Shown: in pieces, positions 34,142-42,347 of the stretch | Numbering within the stretch: the stretch's first letter is position 1 | How the letters are laid out: the number at the start of each line of letters is the position of its first letter | Assembly (NCBI GenBank): GCA_965267405.1 | Contig: OZ253954.1 | Span: 1,240,001 to 1,304,000, forward strand | Source of the DNA: JAPPOI01 sp028818055 | GTDB taxonomy: Bacteria; Pseudomonadota; Alphaproteobacteria; Rhodobacterales; Rhodobacteraceae | Length of the DNA stretch: 64,000 nucleotides | Direction of reading: 5' to 3' | Made by a program: the position numbers and the translations under genes | The notes under the pieces: generated by a model | What the model was told of the DNA's origin: nothing | The model's input: only the letters and a program-made list of their open reading frames with translations | The model's database searches: none

Positions 34142-35185
34142 TTATTCCATGGCGGTCGTGAACTCGATCTGGGTTTTCATTGCTTGTTTCCGGTCGCCCG
34201 CCAACTCGAAACCAGCAACGGCATCCTCCAACGGCACCGTGTGGGATATCAAAGGTTTCACGTCGATTTGCCCTGAACGCATCAGCGACACAGCGGTTGC
34301 AAATTCCTCGTGAAACCGGAACGAGCCACGCAAATCCAGCTCTTTTGCCGTCAGAGCTTGAACGGGAACGGACATATCGCCACCGAGTCCCAGTTGAAGG
34401 ATGATCCCGCGGGGCGCGAGCGCTGCAACACCCGTTGCCAGGGTTTCGGGGCGACCCGCGCACTCGTAGTGAACATCGAAGTATCCTTTGCCGGATGTGT
34501 ATTCATCCAGTTTCTCGGGCTCGGTCGCCACATTGATCGTTCGGTCTGCACCGACCTGCGCCGCAAACGTCAAAGCCTGATCTTCGATGTCAGTGACCAC
34601 GACTTCGGTCGCTCCTGCTGCGCGCGCCGAAAGGGTGGCGAGTGTGCCAATCGGACCACTTCCGGTGATCAATACTCGCTTGCCCAGCATGTCCCCCGCA
34701 CGCCGCGTTGCGTGAAGCGTAACTGCAAGTGGCTCGGCCATTGCGGCTTCGCCAGCCGATAATCCTGTGGCCGGAACACATTGTGAGACGTCTGCTATCA
34801 GGGTTTCTCGAAACGCACCCTGAATGTGTGGGAATGGCATCGCAGAACCATAGAACCGCATGTTCTGACAATGATTGGGAAGACCACGAAGGCAGTACTG
34901 ACACGCGTTACACGGCCTTGAAGGCGAGACCGCAACGAGGTCACCGACGTTAAGCCCCGCGACGTCATCGGCCATGTCTTCAACAAAGCCCGATACTTCG
35001 TGTCCGAGGATCATCGGCTCTTTCAAACGGACCGTGCCGAACCCACCGTGATGATAGTAATGCAAATCCGAGCCACAGATGCCTCCGGTTGCCAGCCTGA
35101 TCTTGACTTGACCACTTTTCAGATCCGGCGTGGTTCGCTCTTCGATCCTGAGGTCCTTGGCATCATGAATGACAATGGCGCGCAT
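34142..35185 (-). CDS. idnD: zinc alcohol dehydrogenase, L-idonate 5-dehydrogenase type
   Basis: A 347-aa MDR protein. Catalytic zinc ligands are visible in GGICGSDLHYYHHGG and LGHEVSG. The structural zinc lobe is CNACQYCLRGLPNHC, and the NAD fold contains TGSGPIGTLATLSARAAGA. HYYHHGGFGTVRLKEPMILGHE closely matches L-idonate 5-dehydrogenase, which forms 5-ketogluconate. ATG 35185 is chosen because AAGGAG lies 8 nt upstream and the product starts MRAIVIHDAKDLR. It follows an IdnO-like SDR gene by 13 bp, which supports the idonate assignment. Confidence 0.87.
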   Translation of the reverse strand: MRAIVIHDAKDLRIEERTTPDLKSGQVKIRLATGGICGSDLHYYHHGGFGTVRLKEPMILGHEVSGFVEDMADDVAGLNVGDLVAVSPSRPCNACQYCLRGLPNHCQNMRFYGSAMPFPHIQGAFRETLIADVSQCVPATGLSAGEAAMAEPLAVTLHATRRAGDMLGKRVLITGSGPIGTLATLSARAAGATEVVVTDIEDQALTFAAQVGADRTINVATEPEKLDEYTSGKGYFDVHYECAGRPETLATGVAALAPRGIILQLGLGGDMSVPVQALTAKELDLRGSFRFHEEFATAVSLMRSGQIDVKPLISHTVPLEDAVAGFELAGDRKQAMKTQIEFTTAME

Positions 35186-35198
35186 ATCAGAAAGCTCC

Positions 35199-35960
35199 TT
35201 AGAGGCTGGCGGTGATGCCACCATCTACGTAAAGCGTGTGCCCGTTCACAAAACTCGAAGCTGCTGAACTGAGGAACACACAAGCGCCAACCAATTCGTC
35301 AACTTTACCCCAACGTCCCGCCGGAGTCCTTTTTTCCAGCCACGCGCTGAATTCAGGATCGTTGACCAAAGCTTCGTTTAGCGGTGTGTCGAAATAGCCC
35401 GGGGCAATTGCGTTGCATTGCAAACCGTACTTCGCCCAATCCGTGGCCATTCCTTTGGTCAGATTGCCGACAGCGCCTTTGGTCGCGGTGTAAGGCGCAA
35501 TGCCTGGGCGAGCGAGCGCAGTCTGTACGCTGGCGATGTTGATGATCTTCCCCGAACCACGCTTGATCATGTGACGCGCAACGGCCTGACCCACCAAGAA
35601 CACGGACGTCACATTGGTTTTCAAAAGGGTCTCGAACATGTCGTCCGGATAATCTTCCAGCGGAGTGCGAAATTGCATTCCGGCATTATTGACCAGGATA
35701 TCGATGGATCCGCTTTCGGTTTCAAAGCCATCAATGGCCGCCCGGACCGCTTCGGCGTCGGTGGCGTCGAATGGCAGTTCGTGAACTTCTGCACCTTCGG
35801 TTGCCAGCGACTTCGCCGCCGCAGATAGCTTCGTGGTATCACGACCGTTGAGAACAATGGTGGCACCGGCTTCGGCCAAACCTTGCGCCAGCGCGTACCC
35901 AATGCCCTGCGACGAACCGGTAATCAGAGCCGTTTTGCCTGTTAAATCAAAGAGTTTCAT
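35199..35960 (-). CDS. idnO: SDR dehydrogenase, gluconate 5-dehydrogenase (IdnO) type
   Basis: A 253-aa classical short-chain dehydrogenase with TGSSQGIGYALAQGLAEAGA (cofactor loop), NNAGMQ, and the catalytic Ser/Tyr/Lys in NIASVQTALARPGIAPYTATKGA. The start MKLFDLTGKTALITGSSQGIG and the NAIAPGYFDTPLNEAL segment match gluconate 5-dehydrogenase, which reduces 5-ketogluconate to D-gluconate. With idnD next to it, the pair converts L-idonate to D-gluconate. No idnK or transporter is adjacent. It is the middle gene of a three-gene minus-strand operon. Confidence 0.85.
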   Translation of the reverse strand: MKLFDLTGKTALITGSSQGIGYALAQGLAEAGATIVLNGRDTTKLSAAAKSLATEGAEVHELPFDATDAEAVRAAIDGFETESGSIDILVNNAGMQFRTPLEDYPDDMFETLLKTNVTSVFLVGQAVARHMIKRGSGKIINIASVQTALARPGIAPYTATKGAVGNLTKGMATDWAKYGLQCNAIAPGYFDTPLNEALVNDPEFSAWLEKRTPAGRWGKVDELVGACVFLSSAASSFVNGHTLYVDGGITASL

Positions 35961-35971
35961 TCTGGCCCCTA

Positions 35972-36709
35972 TTACCCGCGCCCAACGAACGGCATGTTTG
36001 TCGCCATGACGGTGACGAATTGAATGTTTGCGTCCAGTGGCAAGTCAGCCATCAGCTTCACGGTCTCAGCGACGTTGTCCACGCTCATGACAGGCTCTGG
36101 TTTGATCGAGCCATCTGCCTGAGGAACGCCACTTTGCATGGCCGACGTCATGTCCGATGCTGTGTTTCCGATGTCGATCTGGCCGCATGCGATGTTGAAG
36201 GGGCGTCCGTCCAAAGATGTTGTGCGCGTTAGTCCGGTAATGGCGTGTTTTGTGCTGGTATAGGGCGCCGATCCCGGGCGCGGCATGGTCGAAGAGATTG
36301 ACCCGTTGTTGATGATCCTGCCGCCTTGCGGGTCTTGGGCGCGCATCACGTTGAATGCGCCTCGGGCAATCAGAAACGCACCAAACAAGTTGACGTCCAT
36401 GACCTTTCGAAAGTCTTCAGGAGGCACGTCGCCGATCGGGGCCGCCGGCACGTTATTGCCAGCGTTGTTGAAGACCACGTCGATACGGCCTTTGTCTTGA
36501 ACCATCTTTTCGAAAAGCGCGTCGACCTGTGCGGTATCTGTCACGTCGCAGGCGATAGCCTGCCCGGATCCCATCGCCTCAACAGTGCTTTCCAAAGCCT
36601 CAAGGCGACGGCCCGTAACCGTGACGTCATAACCGGCCTCGGCAAGCCTGATCGCACATGCCTTCCCTATGCCGCTGCCACCGCCAGTGACCAAAGCAAT
36701 TCCCGACAT
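35972..36709 (-). CDS. short-chain dehydrogenase/reductase of the idonate group
   Basis: A 245-aa classical SDR, MSGIALVTGGGSGIGKACAI, with NNAGN, SISSTMPRPGSAPYTSTKHAI (Ser, Tyr, Lys triad). ATG 36709 is preceded by AAGGAGGAAG, an excellent ribosome binding site; the longer frame adds eight unlikely residues. The C-terminal part (VAETVKLMADLPLDANIQFVTVMATNMPF) is shared with many uncharacterised SDRs. It is the first gene of the idnO-idnD operon and may act on another keto-aldonate or the same polyol; its substrate is unknown. Confidence 0.87.
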   Translation of the reverse strand: MSGIALVTGGGSGIGKACAIRLAEAGYDVTVTGRRLEALESTVEAMGSGQAIACDVTDTAQVDALFEKMVQDKGRIDVVFNNAGNNVPAAPIGDVPPEDFRKVMDVNLFGAFLIARGAFNVMRAQDPQGGRIINNGSISSTMPRPGSAPYTSTKHAITGLTRTTSLDGRPFNIACGQIDIGNTASDMTSAMQSGVPQADGSIKPEPVMSVDNVAETVKLMADLPLDANIQFVTVMATNMPFVGRG

Positions 36710-36789
36710 TCTTCCTCCTTCGAAATGGCGCAAGCGACGCGAAAACCTAATATTTCGGGCGCTTTGCGGTGCCTCACTTGTAAGCCTGT

Positions 36790-36807
36790 TTCGACATGAG
36801 TGTCGAA
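36790..36807. promoter_or_regulatory. inverted repeat upstream of the idonate operon
   Basis: TTCGACA, TGAG, TGTCGAA is an 18-bp palindrome with perfect 7-bp arms, about 80 bp upstream of the first SDR start. The spacing suits a repressor operator. No regulator gene is adjacent. Confidence 0.45.
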
Positions 36808-36872
36808 GGAAAACATCAAGGCTCGCACCCTAAGGTATAAGACATGGAGCCTTACCGCGCAGGCGAAATCAC

Positions 36873-37673
36873 TTAGATTGATTTGCTGCCCCTCGCGCTG
36901 CCCAGTACCCCGAACAATGCGAACAAGACGGCTGCGACGCACACGATGGATGGACCAGCGGGCGTATCAAACACATAGGCTCCGCGCAGGCCAACTACTG
37001 CTGAAAACACACCAATGACCGCTGCAATAACTGCCATGGCTTCGGGCGTTCTGGATAGACCGCGCGCTGCGGCGGCTGGGATGATCAGCATCGCCGCTAT
37101 CAATAGAACGCCGACGACCTTGATCGCGACAGCAACGGTAATGGCGAGCGAAAGGGTCAAAATCAGTTGTTCGCGCCGGGGGTTCAGCCCGGCTGCAAAG
37201 GCCAGTTCTTCATTGAGGGTCGAGGTCAAAAGTGCCGACCATCGCCAAGCGATCAAGCCAACCACAACAATCGCGCCACCCCAGATGACGGCAAGATCGA
37301 CACGAGAAACAGCCAGAATATCCCCGAAAAGATACGCCATAAGGTCGATGCGAACTCCGGAAAGGAAAGATACAGCAACCAATCCGAAGGCAAGCGACGA
37401 ATGCGCCAACACCCCAAGAATCGTGTCCATTGCGTATCCGCGACCCGACAACAGGGTCACTGTAGTTGCCATGACCAGAGCAATGGCAACCGTACCAATA
37501 AAAATTGATGTCTGGAATGCCAAAGACAGCGCAACGCCCAGTATCGCTGCGTGCGCCGTAGCATCGCCGAAGTAAGCCATGCGGCGCCAAACAACAAAGC
37601 AGCCTAAAGGCGCTGCTGCGATCGCAACGCCAATGCCAGCCAACGTCGCGCGGGTCATGAAATCATCAAGCAC
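36873..37673 (-). CDS. znuB: zinc ABC transporter membrane subunit
   Basis: This 266-aa permease of the ABC-3 family is hydrophobic throughout, with eight or more helices. It opens LDDFMTRATLAGIGVAIAAA then PLGCFVVWRRMAYFGDATAH, a strongly conserved ZnuB/TroC pattern. It has the LIIPAAAARGLSRTPEAMAV coupling region. The start is GTG, sharing its first G with the znuC stop (TAGTG). It ends the zur-znuC-znuB operon. Confidence 0.93.
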   Translation of the reverse strand: MLDDFMTRATLAGIGVAIAAAPLGCFVVWRRMAYFGDATAHAAILGVALSLAFQTSIFIGTVAIALVMATTVTLLSGRGYAMDTILGVLAHSSLAFGLVAVSFLSGVRIDLMAYLFGDILAVSRVDLAVIWGGAIVVVGLIAWRWSALLTSTLNEELAFAAGLNPRREQLILTLSLAITVAVAIKVVGVLLIAAMLIIPAAAARGLSRTPEAMAVIAAVIGVFSAVVGLRGAYVFDTPAGPSIVCVAAVLFALFGVLGSARGSKSI

Positions 37674-38437
37674 TAGTGGGCAACCTCATTGGCAGGGTGC
37701 GGGTGATCATGGTCATGGTCATGGTCATGGTCATGCTGATGATCGTGGTCATGGCGATAAAGGGCCAAAGCGCCACCCGTGCCAGTCCCGAATAGCGCGC
37801 GGTATTCTGGTGCCGAAGCAACAACGGCTGGTGTACCGGCGCAGCAGACATGACCATTCAGGCAAACAACACGATCCGACGCACTCATAACGACGTGAAG
37901 CTCGTGACTGATCATCAATATCGCGCATCCGGTTTCGTTTCGGACGTTCTCTATCTGACGATAAAACGATGCGGATCCGGCTTGGTCCAACCCTTGTGTC
38001 GCTTCATCAAGCAGCAGAATGTCTGGTCGGTCGATCAATGCACGCGCCAGAAGCACGCGCTGAAACTGCCCACCCGACAATCTGGACATCTGTTGTTTCA
38101 AAAGATCGGGAACGCCGGCCGCTTCAAGAGCCGCCCGACATGCCGACCGATCAACTTGCCCGTTTAACCTGAGGAAACGTTCAACAGTGATCGGCAACGT
38201 CGGATCGATATGAAGTTTTTGTGGAACATAGCCAATGCGGAGTCCTGGCATTTTTTGGACGTGGCCAGCCGAGGTTTCAATCGACCCCAAAATGGCCTTG
38301 AACAGACTGGTCTTTCCCGAACCGTTCGGCCCGACAATAGTAACGATCTCGCCCGGGTCGACTTTCAGATCGACATGGCTGAGCACCGTCTTCTTGTTGT
38401 ACTGAATGCTGAGATTTTCGACTTCAATCAGGCTCAT
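37673..38437 (-). CDS. znuC: zinc ABC transporter ATP-binding subunit with His-rich tail
   Basis: A 254-aa ATPase: Walker A VGPNGSGKTS, signature LSGGQFQRVLLARAL, Walker B ILLLDEATQGLD and H-loop MISHELHVVM. The last 25 residues are a His/Asp tail of repeated HDHDHD units ending PHPANEVAH. Such tails may buffer zinc at the ATPase or sense it. The tail DNA is a run of ATGGTC-type hexamers (about 37708-37735) and could vary by slippage. Its start overlaps the zur stop as ATGA. Confidence 0.95.
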   Translation of the reverse strand: MSLIEVENLSIQYNKKTVLSHVDLKVDPGEIVTIVGPNGSGKTSLFKAILGSIETSAGHVQKMPGLRIGYVPQKLHIDPTLPITVERFLRLNGQVDRSACRAALEAAGVPDLLKQQMSRLSGGQFQRVLLARALIDRPDILLLDEATQGLDQAGSASFYRQIENVRNETGCAILMISHELHVVMSASDRVVCLNGHVCCAGTPAVVASAPEYRALFGTGTGGALALYRHDHDHQHDHDHDHDHDHPHPANEVAH

Positions 38438-38937
38438 GCGCTTGCCGCCTCAACGCAATCTGGACACACGCCTTCAGCTTCAACGACGGTTCGCTCGATT
38501 TGAAACCCGGTTGCATCTGCGGCCGCTCCCAGCGTGCCCTCTTCAAGCAGAGACTCAGCTTCAGCAACCGTCTGGCAGACGCGACAGATCATGAAGGCCG
38601 GCGAGTGATTTTCGCTTGGATGCGAACAGGCGACGAACGCATTCAGACGCTCAATTTTGTGCGCAAAGTCGTTCTCGGTGAGAAAGTCCAATGCGCGGTA
38701 CGCAACAGGAGGCTGTGACTTGAACCCGGCCTCGCGCAGCAAGTCCAGAATTGCGTAAGCTCCAAGGGCGCGGTGTTCTGTCAGCAAAAGCTCAAGAACT
38801 TTGCGTCGAACGGGCGTCATGTTCAAACCTTGCTCTTCGCATCGGGCATCTGCCGCCGACAAAGCGTCTGCAATACACCTGACGTGATCATGTTTCGCAA
38901 AACCGACCGGGTTTGAAGAATTCCGGGGCACTTTCAT
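38434..38937 (-). CDS. zur: zinc uptake regulator, Fur family
   Basis: A 167-aa Fur-family repressor. It has an N-terminal winged helix (MTPVRRKVLELLLTEHRALGAYAILDLL then PPVAYRALDFLTENDF), HSP/HSPAF metal-site residues, and two CxxC pairs (ICRVC and VCPDC) for structural zinc. Placement as the first gene of zur-znuC-znuB and divergence from znuA mark it as Zur rather than Fur. ATG 38937 is preferred; an upstream TTG adds five residues. Its promoter region carries a Zur-like box, so the operon is likely autoregulated. Confidence 0.93.
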   Translation of the reverse strand: MKVPRNSSNPVGFAKHDHVRCIADALSAADARCEEQGLNMTPVRRKVLELLLTEHRALGAYAILDLLREAGFKSQPPVAYRALDFLTENDFAHKIERLNAFVACSHPSENHSPAFMICRVCQTVAEAESLLEEGTLGAAADATGFQIERTVVEAEGVCPDCVEAASA

Positions 38938-38981
38938 TTCCTCGCTTGTCAACGATTATCCACTCATATACTTCAAGTGGA

Positions 38982-38998
38982 ATGTTATAAAATCACAT
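38982..38998. promoter_or_regulatory. Zur box in the zur/znuA divergent promoter
   Basis: ATGTTAT, AAA, ATCACAT is a 17-bp inverted repeat with six of seven arm positions paired. It resembles the AT-rich alphaproteobacterial Zur motif (ATGTTATANNATAACAT type). It lies 10 bp before the znuA start and 44 bp before zur, so one box can control both directions. Confidence 0.7.
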
Positions 38999-39008
38999 AG
39001 GTATCAGA

Positions 39009-40043
39009 ATGTCCATGAAACGGTTTCCTTTGACGATTGCGGCTTCATTTCTTGGCGGCACCGCGATGGCAGACGTGCCATCTGTTGCGGTCGATATAGC
39101 CCCGATTCATTCGCTTGTCGCCCGCGTAATGGACGGCGTCGGTGAGCCAAATCTTCTGATACCTCCAGGAGCATCTCCACACGAATACAGCTTGAAGCCA
39201 TCAGACGCGCAGGCGCTTCAGGACGCGGATATCGTGTTCTGGGTGGGGGAAGGTCTGACGCCGTGGTTGGAAGATGCGATCGATACTTTAGCAGGCGATG
39301 CTTCCATAACGACGCTTTTGGAAGTGGATGGCATCGAGCCGCTGGACTTTCGGGAAGACGCATTGTTCGAAACGCACGACCACGACGAACATGACGAACA
39401 TGACGAACATGACGAACATGACGAACATGATCACGACGAGCACGCCGAAGACAAGCACGACGATCACGATGAACGTGATCATGAAGACCACGCGGAGACG
39501 GACGATGATCATGACGGCCACGTTCATGGCGAACACGATCCGCACGCATGGCTGTCACCCGACGTCGCAGCGGTTTGGTTAAATGAAATCGCGGCTCAGC
39601 TTTCCACGGCGGACCCAAGCAACGCAGGCGAATATTTTGCCAATGCTGCTGCTGGGCGGGAAGAAATTGCAGAACTTAAGTCCGAGATCTTGGAAACCCT
39701 TGAACCGGTGCGCGACCAACAGTTCATCGTGTTCCACGATGCCTATCAATACTTCGAGTCGGCGTTTGAATTTCCGGCTGCCGGTGCGATTTCTCTGTCG
39801 GATGCATCTGATCCAAGCCCTACCAGAATTGCCGACATTCAAGGCCGGGTGCGCGAAGACGGCATCGATTGTGTCTTGGCAGAGCCGCAGTTTAATCCAG
39901 GCATGGTTGCAACAGTCATGGACGGAACCGAGGCATCGACCGGCATTTTGGACCCACTGGGCTCGGATTTGGAACCCGGCCCGGACATGTACGGGCAACT
40001 GTTGAAAAACCTTGCGGGCGTGCTGGTCGAGTGTCTGAAATGA
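39009..40043 (+). CDS. znuA: zinc ABC transporter periplasmic binding protein
   Basis: A 344-aa cluster A-I metal-binding protein. It has a signal peptide (MSMKRFPLTIAASFLGGTAM then AD). DIAPIHSLVARVMDGVG and PPGASPHEYSLKPSDAQAL bring the first His ligands, and IVFHDAYQYFES carries a later one. Between the second strand and PHAWLSPDVAA there is a long His/Asp/Glu loop, about residues 117-180, typical of ZnuA and used to capture zinc. Part of it is a 9-bp tandem repeat. It ends in the conserved Cys-containing tail GVLVECLK. Confidence 0.96.
   Translation: MSMKRFPLTIAASFLGGTAMADVPSVAVDIAPIHSLVARVMDGVGEPNLLIPPGASPHEYSLKPSDAQALQDADIVFWVGEGLTPWLEDAIDTLAGDASITTLLEVDGIEPLDFREDALFETHDHDEHDEHDEHDEHDEHDHDEHAEDKHDDHDERDHEDHAETDDDHDGHVHGEHDPHAWLSPDVAAVWLNEIAAQLSTADPSNAGEYFANAAAGREEIAELKSEILETLEPVRDQQFIVFHDAYQYFESAFEFPAAGAISLSDASDPSPTRIADIQGRVREDGIDCVLAEPQFNPGMVATVMDGTEASTGILDPLGSDLEPGPDMYGQLLKNLAGVLVECLK
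39384..39428 (+). repeat. five tandem GACGAACAT units in the ZnuA His loop
   Basis: Five perfect head-to-tail copies of a 9-bp unit encode Asp-Glu-His five times. Perfect identity at the DNA level points to recent slippage expansion, so copy number may differ between strains without shifting the frame. Confidence 0.95.
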
Positions 40044-40073
40044 TCAGCAAGACACTCGCTGTTTGACAGTACA

Positions 40074-40102
40074 CGCGGCGCCACTTGGCGTCGCGTTCGT
40101 TT
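40074..40102 (+). terminator. terminator of znuA
   Basis: CGCGGCGCCA (40074-40083) and TGGCGTCGCG (40086-40095) pair over 10 bp with one G-U, followed by TTCGTTT. It sits 31 bp after the znuA stop. Confidence 0.5.
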
Positions 40103-40200
40103 ACACAGACGGGTATCTGGAGTACATCCACGAAAGCCATTTGGGCGGCCGGTGACGTGTCGCCTTTCGCATGCCGACCACGAGTAACCCACGGGAAAGA

Positions 40201-40992
40201 ATGACATCTCTCGTCTACATCACTGGCGCAACTGGTTACGTCGGAAGGCATCTTTCTAAAGAATTGGCCGCCTGTGGCATTCAAACAGAACCATTGCGGT
40301 TATTCGTCGATGGAAAGGTACTGCGATTGCCGCCGGGTTTGAAACTCGACCCCAACGCCGCCGTTATCCACCTCTCGGAGAACCCGGACGCTGGTGCAAC
40401 GCAGTCTGACGACGCAACGATCGACGCGGCTGTCCATAATGCCAAAGTACTTTCAGCATCCGTCGCGAAGGTGATCTATTTTTCGTCGGTGGCGGTCTAC
40501 GATCTTTCCGAACCGTCTAGTCACAACGAGAACTCTACCAAATTCGCCGACACACCATACGCCAACTTCAAACGACGTATTGAAAAACAACTGGACCCAG
40601 AAAAAGACCTGATCGTCAGACCTTCCAATATGTACGGCGATGTAGCCAAGCCGAACACGATGTTGGGTGACTTGCTGTCGAGCCAAAAATCACCGGGCGG
40701 TCCCAGCTTGCGTGACCCAAGTGCCCAAAGGGACTTCATACACCTTCGGTATGTTTCCGAGTTTATGGAACTTGCGCTCCGCGAGAACCTGAGCGGTGTC
40801 TGGAATCTGGCCTCAGGGATCTGGACATCAGGACAAGATCTGATCGATGCCGCAACGGGCAATCGCCCCGAACATGCGGACGAGGTGCAATCGCCTTATG
40901 ACAACAGAAAGTTGCTAAGTGCGCTTGGGATAGCGAAACTCAAGTCCGTGATTGATGATCTGCTCAGCGGGCAGTTGTCGGGGCAGGACTAA
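40201..40992 (+). CDS. NAD-dependent epimerase/dehydratase family protein
   Basis: A 263-aa extended SDR. YITGATGYVGRHLSKEL is the NAD-binding loop, and IYFSSVAVYDLS plus the Tyr/Lys of YANFKRRIEKQL supply the catalytic residues. NMYGDVAKPNTMLGDLLSS and FIHLRYVSEFMELAL are typical of nucleotide-sugar epimerases. ATG 40201 follows GGGAAAGA; a start 10 codons upstream has no binding site. It is slightly short for the family. With the CapD-like gene next to it, a role in making a modified sugar for surface polysaccharide is plausible. Confidence 0.8.
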   Translation: MTSLVYITGATGYVGRHLSKELAACGIQTEPLRLFVDGKVLRLPPGLKLDPNAAVIHLSENPDAGATQSDDATIDAAVHNAKVLSASVAKVIYFSSVAVYDLSEPSSHNENSTKFADTPYANFKRRIEKQLDPEKDLIVRPSNMYGDVAKPNTMLGDLLSSQKSPGGPSLRDPSAQRDFIHLRYVSEFMELALRENLSGVWNLASGIWTSGQDLIDAATGNRPEHADEVQSPYDNRKLLSALGIAKLKSVIDDLLSGQLSGQD

Positions 40993-41006
40993 AGAAAAGA
41001 CGTCGC

Positions 41007-41105
41007 ATGACACTCGATCTCTTCCGCAAAGTTGGTCAGATTGATGTGGGAAAAAGTGGATTGCGTGACAAACAAAAATCTTCGACGGAGGCCGGAAGAT
41101 GCTGA
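41007..41105 (+). CDS. possible 32-codon leader ORF before the CapD-like gene
   Basis: An ATG at 41007 opens MTLDLFRKVGQIDVGKSGLR and onward for 32 codons. Its TGA stop (41103-41105) overlaps the start of the CapD-like gene (41099). There is no strong ribosome binding site. It may be a coupling ORF or chance. Confidence 0.2.
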   Translation: MTLDLFRKVGQIDVGKSGLRDKQKSSTEAGRC

Positions 41106-42292
41106 CTGACGATCAGGTGTTGCGCGTTATCGGGCGTGATAAACCGCTCTTCTTCTCGGACTTGGAAACCCATCGGGCCGACATAGATGCCCGACTGAAT
41201 GGCGCACGTGTTCTGGTGATCGGGGCCGCTGGTTCGATTGGCAATGCGACCACAAAAATACTTGCCAGCTTCGCCCCGGCAGAACTGCATCTTGTCGACA
41301 TCAACGAGAATGAACTGGCCGACTTGGTTCGGCAGTTGAGAGTATCTCGGCTACTGAATGACAAGACCGACCTTCGAACTTTCGTGATTGATGTGAATTC
41401 GCAAAGTTTCCTTGGGTTTTGCCGAGACGGACGCGAGTACGATTTTGTTTTCAATCTGTCGGCGATGAAACACGTCCGCAGTGAAAGCAACGTATATTCG
41501 CTTGCCCGCATGATCGAAACGAACGTGCTGGCGACCAACCGGGTCATCGCGGAATTGGCTAAGAACTCAGAATTCAAATACTTCTGCGTTTCTACCGACA
41601 AAGCTGCCAACCCGGTCAACCTGATGGGTTGCTCGAAACTTGTGATGGAGAACTACGCGTTCTCGAACAACGCCGGCATTGCCGTAAGCTCGGCCCGGTT
41701 TGCAAACGTGGCCTTTTCAAACGGGTCCCTTCTGCAAAGCTTTGATCGGCGCATGCAAGAACACCAACCGCTGGTCATACCACAAGGCATCAAAAGGTTC
41801 TTTGTTTCACAAAGTGAGGCCGGCGCGATCTGTGTTTTAAGTGGTGTTCTCGCTCCGCACCGGGGCATTCTGGTTCCGTCTGAGGCAGCGGATCTGCATC
41901 TCATTCCTTTTGAGGATATCGTGACAGCATACCTTGAAATTCAGGGGTACGCGCCCGAGTTCGTTGACGAAGACGCTGTACCGGCGACCCCGCGACCCGG
42001 CGACAAAACTTGGCCAGTCATCGTCAGCAAGGTCGACACGACAGGGGAAAAGCCATTCGAGGAGTTCGTAGGCAACGGCGAAGATCTGAGCGACAGCCCA
42101 TTCAGCGATTTGTCTTTGGTTGTGAAGCAAAGTGCGCCGCCGGACCTGTCGCTCGAAGAATTCGAGAACCGCCTGTCAAAGCTGATCCAATCCGGCAGCT
42201 CCAAGAAGATCGACTATGTCAATCTGCTGACCGACTCCGGCGCAAGCCTAAGCTATTCGGACTTAGGAAAGTACTTGGACGACAAGATATAA
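41099..42292 (+). CDS. polysaccharide biosynthesis SDR (CapD/FlaA1-like nucleotide-sugar 4,6-dehydratase)
   Basis: A 397-aa soluble member of the UDP-GlcNAc 4,6-dehydratase group. GARVLVIGAAGSIGNATTKIL binds NAD. SAMKHVRSESNVYSLARMIETN and STDKAANPVNLMGCSKLVME are hallmark blocks of CapD/PseB proteins. In this family the catalytic Tyr is replaced by Met in the MGCSK motif, as seen here. There are no N-terminal membrane helices, so it is FlaA1-like rather than WbpM-like. The start follows GGAGG. The C-terminal 110 residues are a less familiar tail (LSDSPFSDLSLVVKQ and beyond). Confidence 0.87.
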   Translation: MLTDDQVLRVIGRDKPLFFSDLETHRADIDARLNGARVLVIGAAGSIGNATTKILASFAPAELHLVDINENELADLVRQLRVSRLLNDKTDLRTFVIDVNSQSFLGFCRDGREYDFVFNLSAMKHVRSESNVYSLARMIETNVLATNRVIAELAKNSEFKYFCVSTDKAANPVNLMGCSKLVMENYAFSNNAGIAVSSARFANVAFSNGSLLQSFDRRMQEHQPLVIPQGIKRFFVSQSEAGAICVLSGVLAPHRGILVPSEAADLHLIPFEDIVTAYLEIQGYAPEFVDEDAVPATPRPGDKTWPVIVSKVDTTGEKPFEEFVGNGEDLSDSPFSDLSLVVKQSAPPDLSLEEFENRLSKLIQSGSSKKIDYVNLLTDSGASLSYSDLGKYLDDKI

Positions 42293-42347
42293 TACCCCTA
42301 CCGTAAGTTCAGGGTTTCGAACGAACCAGAGCAAACGACAGCGGGGG

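Noticed and set aside
38941..38953. DnaA box near zur (TTATCCACT)
   Set aside because: One mismatch and isolated; similar one-mismatch sites (for example near 43924) are expected by chance.
39384..39428. CRISPR-like direct repeats
   Set aside because: The 9-bp units are contiguous, without spacers, in frame, and code for Asp-Glu-His in ZnuA.
39004..39618. 204-codon minus-strand open frame with VRHVRH repeats
   Set aside because: It is the complement of the znuA His-loop repeat; znuA has signal peptide, ligands and full family length.
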